Notes: generated by a model from the sequence alone, not told the origin. A stretch of 64,000 nucleotides of DNA from Brevundimonas intermedia (GCF_004614235.1 NZ_SPVH01000006.1:1178001-1242000), one strand, 5' to 3'; shown: positions 47,405-57,029, counted from the first letter of the stretch. Translations and numbers: made by a program.

Positions 47405-48465
47405 CTGAACAGCTCAAGCTGCGGCCGAGCGTCGGCGGGAACGCGGAACTGGGTCTCGTCCAGCAGGCGGTGGGGCGTATCGAGGCCGTAGCGTTTAACG
47501 GCGGCCTTGAACCGCGCGCCGATCAGTTCGGCCACCGGGCCTGTACCCTTCATGCGCTGGGACCAGTCGGCGTCGTAGTCCTTGCCGCCGCGCGTCTGGC
47601 GGATAAGCGACATGACGCGCGCCGCGCGGTCCGGTCGGGCGTGGGCCAGCCACTCGCGAAACAGGTCTTTGATCTCCAGCGGCAGGCGAAGCGTCACATA
47701 CATTGCCCGCGTCGCTCCCGCCTTGGCCGCCGCCTCCAAAATCGATTCCAGTTCGTGGTCGTTCAGGCCGGGGATGACGGGCGCGAACCCTACGCCGACG
47801 GGACAGCCCGCATCTGCCAAGCGGCTTATGGCCTCCAGCCGTTTCGCCGGGGTCGAGGCGCGGGGCTCCATCGCGCGGGCCAGACCGCGATCCAGCGTGG
47901 TGATGGAGACGAAGGCCGAGGCCAGCCCCGCCTTGCCCATCGGACCCAGGATGTCTGCGTCGCGCCCGATCAAAACCGACTTGGTGATGATGCTGAACGG
48001 GTGGTTGAAGCGTTGCATGACCTCCAGGATCGAGCGCGTCGATTTCAGATCTCGCTCCACCGGCTGATAGGGGTCGGTGTTGCCGCCTATGTGGATGCGT
48101 TTGCACCGGTATCGGGGGGCGAGGAACGCCTGTTCCAGCAGACTTGCGGCCTGGGGCTTGAAGAAGATCCGGCTCTCGAAATCCAGGCCCGGGGATAGGC
48201 CCATCCAGGCATGGGACGGACGGGCGTAACAGTAGATGCAGCCATGTTCGCAACCTTTGTACGGGTTGATGGAGCGGTCGAATCCGATGTCCGGGCTGTC
48301 ATTCCGGGCGATGATGGTGCGGGCATGCTCCGGGGTGAGGGTGGTGCGCAGCGGCGCGGCCTCGGCGTCGTCGCGCGTCCAGCCGTCGTCGAACGATTGA
48401 TGCTGTTCAGGCTCATAGCGGCCGGTCGCATTCGAACGCGCCCCTCTTCCCTTGGCGGTTTCCAT
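47401..48465 (-). CDS. PA0069-family radical SAM protein (spore-photoproduct-lyase-like)
   Basis: A 354-residue radical SAM protein. The cluster motif is C-x3-C-x2-C in YKGCEHGCIYCYARPSHAW. Other family marks are RTIIARNDSPDIGFDRSINPY (split by the helix), IHIGGNTDPYQPVE and SIITKSVLIGRDADIL. This is the PA0069/Rv2578c-type family related to spore photoproduct lyase; its substrate is not established. The start ATG at 48465 lies 26 bp downstream of a perfect LexA box, so SOS induction is predicted. It is convergent with the preceding gene and overlaps it by 4 nt. Confidence 0.88.
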   Translation of the reverse strand: METAKGRGARSNATGRYEPEQHQSFDDGWTRDDAEAAPLRTTLTPEHARTIIARNDSPDIGFDRSINPYKGCEHGCIYCYARPSHAWMGLSPGLDFESRIFFKPQAASLLEQAFLAPRYRCKRIHIGGNTDPYQPVERDLKSTRSILEVMQRFNHPFSIITKSVLIGRDADILGPMGKAGLASAFVSITTLDRGLARAMEPRASTPAKRLEAISRLADAGCPVGVGFAPVIPGLNDHELESILEAAAKAGATRAMYVTLRLPLEIKDLFREWLAHARPDRAARVMSLIRQTRGGKDYDADWSQRMKGTGPVAELIGARFKAAVKRYGLDTPHRLLDETQFRVPADARPQLELFS

Positions 48466-48490
48466 GGGAAGGATGATGCGACATCATTTG

Positions 48491-48505
48491 GAACAAAGCA
48501 AGAAC
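48491..48505. promoter_or_regulatory. LexA (SOS) box before the PA0069-like radical SAM gene
   Basis: GAAC-AAAGCAA-GAAC reads GTTC-N7-GTTC towards the gene. The second GAAC also forms the palindrome GAACATTTGTTC (48502-48513), which is the Gram-positive type of LexA operator, so two operator formats overlap. Confidence 0.86.
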
Positions 48506-48529
48506 ATTTGTTCTCGCTTCTTGATCACC

Positions 48530-50008
48530 TCAGTTTGGGGCGATGACCATGCAGGTGACGCGGCGTTCGGCCAGGGCCTCGCAGGCGGTCTTGGCCCCGG
48601 CTTCCGTCAGGCCGACGAAGCGCGAGCGATACCAGTCGCCGGCCGTCTGGACGTTGCTTTCGGCCGTGGCGAACTGGGTACGGAAACGCCGGTTGAGTTC
48701 GGTCAGCCAGTCGCTGGCCACCTTCTCCTCGCGGAAGGCGCCGACCTGAACGGCCCAGCGCCCGGCGGGCGTGCGGGCGGCGGCGCGGGCCGGTTCTCTC
48801 GCTGGGGGCGGGGTCGCCCGACGCGGCGTGGTCGAGGGCGCGACGGCTGCGCTGGATGGCGCGCCATTCAGCGAGGCGGTGACGTTGTGGGGCGCGCGGG
48901 CGGTCGGCGACGAGGCCGCAGCCTGGCCTATGGCCTGTGCGGTTGCGGCGGCGCGCTGGCTGGCCGCGCGTTCCGACGGGGCAGGGGCGACACGGGTCGG
49001 CAGGGCGGCGGGCGGTGGAGCGGCGGTATAGGCGACGGCGGTGGATTCGGCGCCGATGCCGTCCTCGTCGTCATTGACCGAGGCATAGGCGATCGGGGCG
49101 TCGGCCGAGACGCCGCCGACGCCGAAGCCGCGCTGTTCGAAGAAGGTCTGGGCGATCTGTATCCGTTCGCCCTGGGCGCGACGGCGCTCGACCTCGAAGC
49201 CGGTGTCCATCAGTTCGGCGACGTGGGCGTTGCGGCTGGCGGTCGAACGGCCGCCCAGCACGATGGTGATCAGTCGGCGTCCGTCGCGCACAGCCGAGGC
49301 GGCGAGGTTGTAGCCCGAGGCGTTGGTGTAGCCGGTCTTCATGCCGTCATAGCCGCGCCCGGTGGGCAGCAGGCCGTTGGTGTTGCGATAGTTGCGACCG
49401 TTGTAGGCCCAGTCGTGCAGGCCGAAGTAGCTGTAATACTGTGGGAAATCGCGCATGATGGCGCGCGCCAGGATGGCCTGGTCGCGCGCGGAAGTGATCT
49501 GGCGCGCATCGGGCAGGCCGTTGGCGGTGAAATAGCGGGTCTGGGTCATGCCCAGCTGTTCCGCCTTCAGGGTCATCATATTGGTGAAGCGAGCTTCCGA
49601 CCCGCCGATGTGTTCGCCGATGGCCAGGGCCATGTCGTTGGCGGACCGCACGGCCGTGGCGCGCATGGCGTTATCCAGGGTGATGGTCTGGCCGGCGGCG
49701 AGGCCCAGCTTGGACGGCGGCTGCGAGGCGGCGCGCGGCGAGATCGTCAGCACGTCGTTCACGTTCGCCTTGCCCTGAGAGAGGGCCTCGAACGTCAGAT
49801 ACAGGGTCATCATCTTGGTCAGGGACGCCGGATAGCGGCGGCTGTCGGCGTTGCGCGCGAAAAGGACCTCGCCGGTGGCGGCGTCGATGACGATGGCGGC
49901 GTAGCGACTGTTCTCCTGCGACTGGGCCGCGATCGGCACTGAATTCGCACCCAGAACGAGCGACAGCGCAAGAACGGTGAACAGGCCACGGCGGAGAAAA
50001 GCGATCAT
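48530..50008 (-). CDS. D-alanyl-D-alanine carboxypeptidase with C-terminal SPOR domain
   Basis: A 492-residue class A low-molecular-weight penicillin-binding protein (DacA-like). A signal peptide ends near VPIAAQS (~30). The active-site set is SLTK (Ser of SxxK), SAND (SxN) and KTG in GYDGMKTGYTNASG. A long Ala/Pro-rich linker (about 320-410) leads to a SPOR domain (WAVQVGAFREEKVASDWL) that binds denuded peptidoglycan at the division site. It trims D-Ala from peptidoglycan stem peptides in the periplasm. Confidence 0.94.
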   Translation of the reverse strand: MIAFLRRGLFTVLALSLVLGANSVPIAAQSQENSRYAAIVIDAATGEVLFARNADSRRYPASLTKMMTLYLTFEALSQGKANVNDVLTISPRAASQPPSKLGLAAGQTITLDNAMRATAVRSANDMALAIGEHIGGSEARFTNMMTLKAEQLGMTQTRYFTANGLPDARQITSARDQAILARAIMRDFPQYYSYFGLHDWAYNGRNYRNTNGLLPTGRGYDGMKTGYTNASGYNLAASAVRDGRRLITIVLGGRSTASRNAHVAELMDTGFEVERRRAQGERIQIAQTFFEQRGFGVGGVSADAPIAYASVNDDEDGIGAESTAVAYTAAPPPAALPTRVAPAPSERAASQRAAATAQAIGQAAASSPTARAPHNVTASLNGAPSSAAVAPSTTPRRATPPPAREPARAAARTPAGRWAVQVGAFREEKVASDWLTELNRRFRTQFATAESNVQTAGDWYRSRFVGLTEAGAKTACEALAERRVTCMVIAPN

Positions 50009-50157
50009 GGGCGGGACAACCCCTCGGTAAACAGGGTGCGACAGGCCCCCCGGCCGTCACGAAGAAAGAGCTAGCATAGGAAGCGCGGGTTTCGTGGTGG
50101 TTAACCGCTCGTCAACGGGAATTTGACCCAACGACCAAGGTTATCGCCGATAATATG

Positions 50158-50180
50158 CTGCATTGCACAATAAGCTTGAA
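50158..50180 (+). promoter_or_regulatory. Candidate PhaR-type operator upstream of the phasin gene
   Basis: CTGC-ATT-GCA at 50158-50167 approximates the CTGC-N3-GCAG sites bound by PhaR in Rhodobacter and Paracoccus, and TTGCAGCA recurs about 35 bp downstream. The match is imperfect. Confidence 0.35.
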
Positions 50181-50285
50181 AAACCTTCGCACTTGCAGCA
50201 TAAGGAGGGCCTGCGAGGACCATCCTCGCCTGAAAATTTCCGCCTAGCGCCCGTCACCTCGGGCCACATCACCGGAGAGACGACC

Positions 50286-50777
50286 ATGGCCGACGCCACC
50301 GAAACCGTGAAGAAGACCGCCGATCAAGTCACCGCCGCCGCAGCTTCGGCCGGCGCCAAGGTCAAGGCTCAGGCCGAGACCATGCAGGCTGCAGGCACCC
50401 AGGCCTTCCGCGAAGGCATCGAGAAGTCGACCGCCTCGCTGGCCGAGCTGAATGCGCACAGCAAGAAGAACCTGGACGCCATGGTCGAGTCGGCCACCGT
50501 CGCCCAGAAGGGCGCAGAGGCCCTGTCGCAACAGGCGCTCGGCTTCGCCAAGTCGTCCTGGGAAGAAGGCGTCGCCGCCTCCAAGGAACTGTCGACCGCC
50601 CGCTCGGTGCAGGAGTTCTTCGAGCTACAAACCGCCTGGGCCAAGAAGTCGATGGAGCGCTACGTCGCCGAACTGACCAAGACGAACGAGATCATGACCG
50701 CCACGGTCAAGGACAGCATCAAGCCGATCAATGAGCGCGTCACCGCCTCGGTCGAAACCTTCCAGGCCGCCCGCTAA
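50286..50777 (+). CDS. Phasin-family protein
   Basis: A 163-residue amphipathic, all-helical protein. The first ~50 residues are Ala/Lys-rich (TVKKTADQVTAAAASAGAKV). The phasin core is LAELNAHSKKNLDAMVES, then WEEGVAASKELSTARSVQEF and a C-terminal MTATVKDSIKPINERV. Phasins coat polyhydroxyalkanoate granules or act as chaperone-like granule proteins. A ribosome-binding purine run (GGAGAGACG) precedes the ATG at 50286. A strong terminator follows. Confidence 0.88.
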   Translation: MADATETVKKTADQVTAAAASAGAKVKAQAETMQAAGTQAFREGIEKSTASLAELNAHSKKNLDAMVESATVAQKGAEALSQQALGFAKSSWEEGVAASKELSTARSVQEFFELQTAWAKKSMERYVAELTKTNEIMTATVKDSIKPINERVTASVETFQAAR

Positions 50778-50803
50778 ACACGGCGTCCTCTACGGATCGA
50801 GAA

Positions 50804-50832
50804 GGCCCCGGAGTTCACTCCGGGGCTTTTTT
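50804..50832 (+). terminator. Rho-independent terminator of the phasin gene
   Basis: GCCCCGGAG and CTCCGGGGC form a 9-bp stem with a TTCA loop, followed by six T. Confidence 0.92.
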
Positions 50833-50947
50833 ACGTTTTGGATCCGTCGTTTGCTCTTCACGCAATCCGTGACTGGACGCCGCTTCAATTCAGGCCATCA
50901 TTCCCTATCTGTTGGAGACAAGACGACTCCCCGATTACGGAATACGA

Positions 50948-51277
50948 ATGCCCATACAAAGGCCCGGTGATACCGGGGGCGGCACAGGCGCCGCCACCGT
51001 CACCGAAACAAAGCCGAAGCTTCAGAAGCCCTCGCTCTATCGGGTGCTGATCCTGAACGACGATTATTCGCCGATGGAATTCGTCGTCTATGTGCTGGAG
51101 CGGTTCTTCCAGAAGAGCCGCGAAGAGGCCACCCGCATCATGCTGCATGTGCATCAGCATGGCGTGGGCGTCTGCGGCGTCTTCACCTACGAGGTCGCCG
51201 AGACCAAGGTTGCGCAGGTCATCGAGACCGCGCGTCGCCACCAGCACCCTCTGCAATGCACGATGGAAAAGGACTGA
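50948..51277 (+). CDS. clpS: ATP-dependent Clp protease adaptor ClpS
   Basis: A 109-residue N-degron adaptor that delivers substrates to ClpAP. The N-terminal ~30 residues are flexible. The core has [21 protein letters not shown] (substrate pocket Asn-Asp-Asp) and [21 protein letters not shown]. It is followed by clpA 13 bp on, the usual pair. A start at 50912 is also possible and would add 12 residues. Confidence 0.95.
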   Translation: MPIQRPGDTGGGTGAATVTETKPKLQKPSLYRVLILNDDYSPMEFVVYVLERFFQKSREEATRIMLHVHQHGVGVCGVFTYEVAETKVAQVIETARRHQHPLQCTMEKD

Positions 51278-51290
51278 GAGGAACCTCCCG

Positions 51291-53591
51291 ATGCCTTCAT
51301 TTTCCCGTCCTCTCGAAGAAACCCTGCACCGCGCGGTGGGATACGCCAATGCGCGCAGGCACGAATATGCGACGCTTGAGCACCTGCTGCTCGCGCTGAT
51401 CGACGATCCCGATGCGACCGGCGTGATGCAGGCCTGCAACGTCGATCTGACCGCGCTGAAAGCTGCGCTGACCTTGTATGTGGACAATGATCTCGCCGCC
51501 TTGGCCACGGCCGACGGCGAAGACGCCAAGCCGACCGCCGGCTTCCAGCGCGTGATCCAGCGCGCCGTGATCCACGTCCAGTCGTCCGGCCGCGAGGAAG
51601 TGTCCGGCGCAAACGTGCTGGTCGCCATCTTCTCCGAGCGCGAGAGCCACGCCGCCTATTTCCTGCAAGAGCAGGACATGACGCGCTACGATGCGGTCAA
51701 CTTCATCGCCCACGGCATCGCCAAGAAGGCGGGCGCCACAGAGGCGCGTCCCGCCAAGGGCTCTTCGCCCGAAGAGACCGAGGACGCTTCGGCCGTCAAG
51801 TCGGGCGGCGAGGCGCTGGAAGCCTATTGCGTCGACCTCAACGAGAAGTCGCGCCAAGGCAAGGTCGATCCGCTGATCGGTCGCCAGGCCGAGGTCGATC
51901 GCTCGATCCAGATTCTGTGCCGCCGCACCAAGAACAACCCGCTGCTGGTCGGTGATCCCGGTGTCGGCAAGACCGCCATCGCCGAAGGTCTGGCCCGCAA
52001 GATCGTCAACGGCGAAGTGCCTGACGTCCTCAAAGACGCCACCATCTATTCGCTCGACATGGGCGCGCTGCTGGCCGGCACCCGCTATCGCGGTGACTTC
52101 GAGGAACGCCTCAAGCAGGTGGTCAAGGAGCTGGAGAACCACGAGAACGCCGTGCTCTTCATCGACGAGATTCACACGGTGATCGGCGCCGGCGCGACCT
52201 CGGGCGGGGCCATGGACGCCTCCAACCTGCTGAAGCCGGCCCTGGCGTCGGGTTCGCTGCGTTGCATGGGATCGACGACCTACAAGGAATATCGCCAGCA
52301 CTTCGAGAAGGACCGCGCCCTGGTGCGTCGCTTCCAGAAGATCGACGTCAATGAGCCGACGGTCGAGGACACGGTGAAGATCCTGAAGGGTCTGAAGACC
52401 TACTACGAGCAGCACCACAAGGTCCGCTACACCGACAGCGCCATCCGCACGGCGGTCGAGCTGTCGGCCCGCTACATGACGGACCGCAAACTGCCGGACA
52501 AGGCGATCGACGTGATCGACGAGGCGGGCGCCGGCCAGATGCTGCTGGTGGAATCCAAGCGCAAGAAGGTCATCGGCCAGAAGGAGGTCGAGGCCGTCAT
52601 CGCCAAGATGGCCCGGATCCCGGCCAAGTCGGTGTCCAAGTCCGACACCGAGAGCCTGCGCGAGTTGGAAGTCGATCTGAAGCGCGCGGTGTTCGGTCAG
52701 GAACAGGCCATCGAACAGGTCTCGGCGGCGATGAAGCTGGCGCGGGCGGGTCTGCGCGATCCGAACAAGCCCATCGGCAGCTTCCTGTTCAGCGGCCCGA
52801 CCGGCGTCGGCAAGACCGAGGTCGCCAAGCAACTCGCCGCGACCCTGGGCATCGAGATGCAGCGGTTCGACATGTCCGAATATATGGAGCGCCACACCGT
52901 CAGCCGCCTGATCGGCGCCCCTCCCGGCTATGTCGGCCATGACCAGGGCGGCCTGCTGACCGACGCCGTCGATCAGCATCCGCACTCGGTGGTGCTGCTG
53001 GACGAGATCGAGAAGGCGCACCCGGATGTCTACAACATCCTGCTGCAGGTGATGGACAACGGCATGCTGACCGATGCGGTCGGCAAGAAGGTGGATTTCA
53101 GGAACGTCATCCTGATCATGACCACCAACGCCGGGGCCGCCGACAACGCCCGCGCCTCCATCGGCTTCGGGCGGGGCAAGGTCGAGGGTGAGGACGACAA
53201 GGCCATCCAGCGCCTGTTCGCGCCGGAGTTCAGGAACCGTCTGGACGCCATCGTGGCCTTCAAGCCGCTGCAGGCCGACACGATCCGCTCGGTGGTGACC
53301 AAGTTCATCCTTCAGCTGGAAGCCCAGCTGGCGGATCGCAACATCACCATCGAACTGACCGACGAGGCGGCCGACTGGCTGGCCAAGAACGGCTTCGATG
53401 AACTGTACGGCGCGCGTCCTCTGGCGCGGGTCATCCAGGACTCGATCAAGAAGCCGCTGGCCGACGACATCCTGTTCGGGCGTCTGACGCGTGGCGGGCA
53501 CGTCAAGGTCCAGTTGAAGGACGGAAAGATCGACTTCGACATCGCAAGCGCCAACGCGCCCGCGAAGGCCGAGGAAGAAGAGACGGCCTGA
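51291..53591 (+). CDS. clpA: ATP-dependent Clp protease ATP-binding subunit ClpA
   Basis: A 766-residue AAA+ unfoldase of the ClpAP protease. A Clp N-domain ([28 protein letters not shown], split by its two helices) is followed by D1 with Walker [10 protein letters not shown] and Walker [10 protein letters not shown], then D2 with GPTGVGKTE and [14 protein letters not shown]. The IGL-type ClpP-contact loop is expected in D2 but I did not locate it exactly. The start at 51291 has GAGGAACC upstream. A terminator follows. Confidence 0.96.
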   Translation: MPSFSRPLEETLHRAVGYANARRHEYATLEHLLLALIDDPDATGVMQACNVDLTALKAALTLYVDNDLAALATADGEDAKPTAGFQRVIQRAVIHVQSSGREEVSGANVLVAIFSERESHAAYFLQEQDMTRYDAVNFIAHGIAKKAGATEARPAKGSSPEETEDASAVKSGGEALEAYCVDLNEKSRQGKVDPLIGRQAEVDRSIQILCRRTKNNPLLVGDPGVGKTAIAEGLARKIVNGEVPDVLKDATIYSLDMGALLAGTRYRGDFEERLKQVVKELENHENAVLFIDEIHTVIGAGATSGGAMDASNLLKPALASGSLRCMGSTTYKEYRQHFEKDRALVRRFQKIDVNEPTVEDTVKILKGLKTYYEQHHKVRYTDSAIRTAVELSARYMTDRKLPDKAIDVIDEAGAGQMLLVESKRKKVIGQKEVEAVIAKMARIPAKSVSKSDTESLRELEVDLKRAVFGQEQAIEQVSAAMKLARAGLRDPNKPIGSFLFSGPTGVGKTEVAKQLAATLGIEMQRFDMSEYMERHTVSRLIGAPPGYVGHDQGGLLTDAVDQHPHSVVLLDEIEKAHPDVYNILLQVMDNGMLTDAVGKKVDFRNVILIMTTNAGAADNARASIGFGRGKVEGEDDKAIQRLFAPEFRNRLDAIVAFKPLQADTIRSVVTKFILQLEAQLADRNITIELTDEAADWLAKNGFDELYGARPLARVIQDSIKKPLADDILFGRLTRGGHVKVQLKDGKIDFDIASANAPAKAEEEETA

Positions 53592-53613
53592 TCCTCGAAA
53601 CGGGCGCAGGCGG

Positions 53614-53645
53614 AAGGCCCGGCTGGTGACAGCCGGGCCTTTTTC
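53614..53645 (+). terminator. Rho-independent terminator of clpA
   Basis: AAGGCCCGGCT and AGCCGGGCCTT form an 11-bp stem with a 6-nt loop and a TTTTC tail. It runs up to the stop of the convergent GNAT gene. Confidence 0.88.
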
Positions 53646-54790
53646 TATGTGGCCTTGTAGGGCGACAGTTCTTCGGTCATCGCCGCCATCTCGGCCTGCA
53701 TCGCCGGGCGTTCGCCGTCCAGATAGCGGGCGACGGGATCGCGCAGGGCCGGGTCGGCGATGAAGTGGGCGGAATAGACGGGGGAGGGCAGGTAGCCGCG
53801 CGCGATCTTGTGGTCGCCCTGGGCGCCGGCCTCGACGCGCGACAGGCCGCGCGAAATGGCGAAGTCGATGGCCTGATAGTAGCAGAGCTCGAAATGCAGG
53901 AAGGGCACATCTTCCAGCGTGCCCCACTGTCGACCGTACAGCGCGTCGCGGCCGATGAAGTTCAACGCGCCGGCGATGGGCGTTTGGTCCCTAAACGCCA
54001 TGACCAGGGCGATCCGGTCGGCCAGGGTTGCGCCGACGCGGCTGAAGAAGTCGCGCGTCAGATAGGGCTGTCCCCATTTGCGCGAGCCCGTGTCCATATA
54101 GAAGGCGAAGAAGGCGTCCCAGTGCGCCTCGGTGATGTCGGCGCCGGTCAGGACGCGGATATCCAGATCGGCCTGGGCGTCGCGGCGCTCGCGCTTGATG
54201 GTCTTGCGGCGGTTGGCCGACAGGGCGGCGAGGAAGTCGTCGAAGGTCTGATAGCCGTTGTTGCGCCAGATGAACTGGATGTCTTGGCGCGGCAGCAGGC
54301 CGGCATCGGCCATGGCCGACCATTCCGGCTCGGTCGGAAAGTTGACGTGCAGGGACGAGACGCCCAGCCGCTCGACCAAGGTCACCGCCCCCTGGATCAG
54401 GGGCTGACGCACCGTGGCCGCGTCGGTTTCGGGATGGTTGAGGAAGCGCGGCCCGGTCGCGGGCGTGAAGGGCACGGCGCCGAGCAGCTTGGGATAATAA
54501 CGCCCGCCGGCCCGTTCATAGGCGTCGGCCCAGCTATGGTCGAAGACGTATTCGCCCTGGCTGTTGCCCTTCAGATAGAGGGGCATGACGCCCAGAACGG
54601 CGTTGTCGTCACCCCGCAGGGCCAGATGGCGCGGGGCCCAGCCCTGGCGAGGCGCGGCGCTGCCCGAGGCCTCGCAGGCGTGCAGGAAGTCATAGGAGAC
54701 GAAGGGATCGCCGGTGGGACGCGCGCACGCATCCCAGGCCTCGCGGCCGATGTCGGCGATCCCTTCGTGAACCGAGATCTGAAAGATCAG
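53645..54790 (-). CDS. FemAB-like/GNAT-family N-acetyltransferase with a CTG start
   Basis: A 381-residue protein of the FemAB-like/DUF482 GNAT group. It shows DPFVSYDFLHACEASGSA near the N-terminus, SWADAYERAGGRYYPKLL, and the acyltransferase core FYMDTGSRKWGQPYLTRDFF, then HFELCYYQAIDFAISRGL and EAGAQGDHKIARGYLP. The open frame has no ATG, GTG or TTG between the ridA region and residue ~20; CTG at 54790 overlaps the ridA stop as CTGA and fits the family N-terminus. It is therefore probably translated from a coupled CTG. The substrate is unknown. Confidence 0.85.
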   Translation of the reverse strand: MIFQISVHEGIADIGREAWDACARPTGDPFVSYDFLHACEASGSAAPRQGWAPRHLALRGDDNAVLGVMPLYLKGNSQGEYVFDHSWADAYERAGGRYYPKLLGAVPFTPATGPRFLNHPETDAATVRQPLIQGAVTLVERLGVSSLHVNFPTEPEWSAMADAGLLPRQDIQFIWRNNGYQTFDDFLAALSANRRKTIKRERRDAQADLDIRVLTGADITEAHWDAFFAFYMDTGSRKWGQPYLTRDFFSRVGATLADRIALVMAFRDQTPIAGALNFIGRDALYGRQWGTLEDVPFLHFELCYYQAIDFAISRGLSRVEAGAQGDHKIARGYLPSPVYSAHFIADPALRDPVARYLDGERPAMQAEMAAMTEELSPYKAT

Positions 54791-55245
54791 CGGATCTCCA
54801 CGATCGCATCGATCTCGACGGCGAAGCCGAGCGGCAGCTTGTAGACGCCGACGGCCGAACGGGCGTGCTTGCCCGCGTCGCCGAAGACCTCGACCATCAG
54901 GTCGGAGCAGCCGTTGATCACGGCGGGAATGGCGATGAAGTCGGGACCGGCCTGGACGAAGCCGCCCAGTTTGACGATGCGGACCACCCGATCCAGGTCG
55001 CCGTCGCAGGCCGCCTTGATCTGGGCGATCAGGTTCAGACCGCACAGGCGGGCCGCCTCCGTGGCCTGTTCCGGCGTCACGTCCACGCCGACCGTGCCCT
55101 TGATCCCGCCCGAGGCGTCGTTCGACAGCTGGCCCGAGATGGTGACCTGATTGCCCGAGCGGACATAGGACACATAGCTGGCTACCGGCTTGGCGGGTTC
55201 CGGCAGGGTGAGGCCGAGTTCGGCGATGCGGGCTTCGATGCTCAT
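54787..55245 (-). CDS. RidA-family protein
   Basis: A 152-residue enamine/imine deaminase family protein. Signature elements are YVRSGNQVTISGQL, ARLCGLNLIAQIKAACDGDL and HARSAVGVYKLPLGFAVEIDAI (split), including the Arg of the ARSAVGV motif that binds substrate carboxylate. It lies upstream of and overlaps the GNAT gene by 4 nt. RidA detoxifies reactive enamines from pyridoxal enzymes. This is the longer YjgH-like subgroup. Confidence 0.9.
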   Translation of the reverse strand: MSIEARIAELGLTLPEPAKPVASYVSYVRSGNQVTISGQLSNDASGGIKGTVGVDVTPEQATEAARLCGLNLIAQIKAACDGDLDRVVRIVKLGGFVQAGPDFIAIPAVINGCSDLMVEVFGDAGKHARSAVGVYKLPLGFAVEIDAIVEIR

Positions 55246-55351
55246 GGGGGCTCCTTTTATCTGGGCGCGGTTTAGCGCGCGGCAAGGGCGGCGTCACGTC
55301 CGTCGCGCGGCTTTAAAGGTTCGCCAACCGCGCCGTGTCATTGTGCCGATC

Positions 55352-56248
55352 ATGGATATGCACCTGAGCCCCGATGCCGCCGTCTTCCATGCCGTGCTGG
55401 CGCGGCTGTCCCCCGACGACCGGGCGCGTGTGGACGCCACCGCAGCACCGGCCGCGAAAAAGGCCGCCGAGGCCGCGCCGCACTGGGATTTCGAAATGCC
55501 GGCAAAGGCGGTAGACGCCCTGCTTGACGCGGACGCATCGGACGACGTGCGTCGTGGCCTGGTCGCGGCCTGGGCGCTGCAACTGCCCGACCGCGCGGCG
55601 GCGATGCGTCTGCCGGCCGAGGTGATGGCCCTCTATCCCTACTGGATCGAACAACTGGCGGCGTTTCTGGACAAGGCCGAGGGCGAATACGTCTTCGACC
55701 ACTGGTCCAAGGACGTGCGCTTCACCCTGGCGCTGAGCGTGCCGGGCGCGAAGAGTCAGGTGATCGACCTGAGTTCGCCGGTCGGGCCGGGCCAGATCGT
55801 CAAACACGTCCGCGACGGCTGGGGCCTCACGCCGCTGTTCCGCTATCTGGCGACGGGCGCCAAGCGCGAGCCCTGGCTGGAGGTGCATACCGAAAGCCGC
55901 TGGCTGCGGGGCTTCAATGAGGACGGCTGGAACGAGGCCTGGGCCACGGCGGCGGAGCTGTGCCGGGCTCGGCCGGAACTGGCGGGGATGATCGGCTCCA
56001 GCTGGTTCTACGATCCGCCCCTGACGGAGATCAGCCCTCGCCTGGCCCACCTGCGGCTCAACCCGCTGAACGGCGGCGCCTTCATGGTCCACCAGGGACC
56101 GGCGCCGATCCATACCGAACGCGCGGCGACGGCCTCGGCGTCGAGGAAGGCTCTGATCGATAGCGGGGAATACACCGCCCGATCCTGGCTGATGATCTGG
56201 CCCCGCAAGGAGCTGATCGCCTGGGCGGATCGGCGCAAGGCCGGCTGA
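55352..56248 (+). CDS. Hypothetical protein, 298 residues
   Basis: I do not recognise a named family. The N-terminal half is helical and Ala-rich (MPAKAVDALLDADASDDV). The C-terminal half has strongly conserved-looking aromatic motifs: YVFDHWSKDVRFTLALSVPG, SRWLRGFNEDGWNEAW and MIGSSWFYDPPLTEISP. There is no signal peptide or membrane span. It is divergent from ridA and convergent with the polysaccharide deacetylase (4-bp gap). The FYDPP and HTESRWL pattern suggests a soluble enzyme, but I assign no function. Confidence 0.75.
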   Translation: MDMHLSPDAAVFHAVLARLSPDDRARVDATAAPAAKKAAEAAPHWDFEMPAKAVDALLDADASDDVRRGLVAAWALQLPDRAAAMRLPAEVMALYPYWIEQLAAFLDKAEGEYVFDHWSKDVRFTLALSVPGAKSQVIDLSSPVGPGQIVKHVRDGWGLTPLFRYLATGAKREPWLEVHTESRWLRGFNEDGWNEAWATAAELCRARPELAGMIGSSWFYDPPLTEISPRLAHLRLNPLNGGAFMVHQGPAPIHTERAATASASRKALIDSGEYTARSWLMIWPRKELIAWADRRKAG

Positions 56249-56252
56249 AACG

Positions 56253-56993
56253 TCAGGCCGTCGCCATCCGCCACGCCGCCGCAACCGGTTGGATGTCCAG
56301 ATCGGCCGCCTTGGCCAGGCGGATCAGCCGGTCGATGTCCTCGGGGCGGCAGCCATACGACGTCGGCGCGTCGCTGACGTCATGGCCATAGGCGATCAGC
56401 CAGCCCTTGGACGCCGCCGTCTCCGCCACCAGCGCCTCCAGATCGTAACCGGGCAGACGACGGCTCTCCAGCCCGATGGCCTGCAGCAGGTTGCGGTCCG
56501 CGCGACCGGCGTTGATCCCGTCGCGCACGCCACGCCCGCACAGGAAACGTTTGTCGATGATCGCCTTGGACCCCAGGGCGCAGTCGCCGAACGGATAGGC
56601 GAAGGTCTGCATCTGATAGCCATCCAGCCGCTCGGCCACCCAGGCGGCGTTGCGGGCCAGGCTGGTGTCCAGCTCTGCCGGCGACAGGGTCAGGGTCGAG
56701 ACATGTTCATAGGTGTGGCAGCCGACCTCATGACCCGCCTCGTCCAAGGCCTGAAGATGCTCCACCTCGAACTGCGGCAGGTCCAGATTGCGACCGCCCG
56801 CCAGACCGCCGCAGACATAGTAGGTCGCCTTGACGCCGTGTTGAGCCAGGATCGGTCCGGCCTCGGTCCAAGCCGATGCGGGGATGTCGTCGAACGACAG
56901 GCTGAGAACGCCACGCGCGGGCTGAACCGTGGCCGGGCGGACATCGAGGTAGCGGCCGGCGCGGCGGCGCATCTTGTCGAGAAAGACGTTCAT
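56253..56993 (-). CDS. Polysaccharide deacetylase (NodB homology) family protein
   Basis: A 246-residue carbohydrate esterase 4 fold. Motif 1 is LSFDDIP (catalytic and metal Asp), motif 2 is CHTYEHVS (metal His-x3-His) and motif 3 is FAYPFG; a late YGHDVSD contributes the motif-5 His. Key residues are intact, so deacetylation of an N-acetylated or O-acetylated sugar is plausible. It has no signal peptide, so it probably acts in the cytoplasm on surface-polysaccharide precursors. Confidence 0.88.
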   Translation of the reverse strand: MNVFLDKMRRRAGRYLDVRPATVQPARGVLSLSFDDIPASAWTEAGPILAQHGVKATYYVCGGLAGGRNLDLPQFEVEHLQALDEAGHEVGCHTYEHVSTLTLSPAELDTSLARNAAWVAERLDGYQMQTFAYPFGDCALGSKAIIDKRFLCGRGVRDGINAGRADRNLLQAIGLESRRLPGYDLEALVAETAASKGWLIAYGHDVSDAPTSYGCRPEDIDRLIRLAKAADLDIQPVAAAWRMATA

Positions 56994-57029
56994 CCCGCCC
57001 TTATGGCCGAACGGGCTTAAGGCCGGGTT

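Noticed and set aside
50103-50117. TTAA-N7-TCAA near the carboxypeptidase and phasin promoters as a CtrA box
   Set aside because: One half-site is mismatched and the position fits neither gene well.
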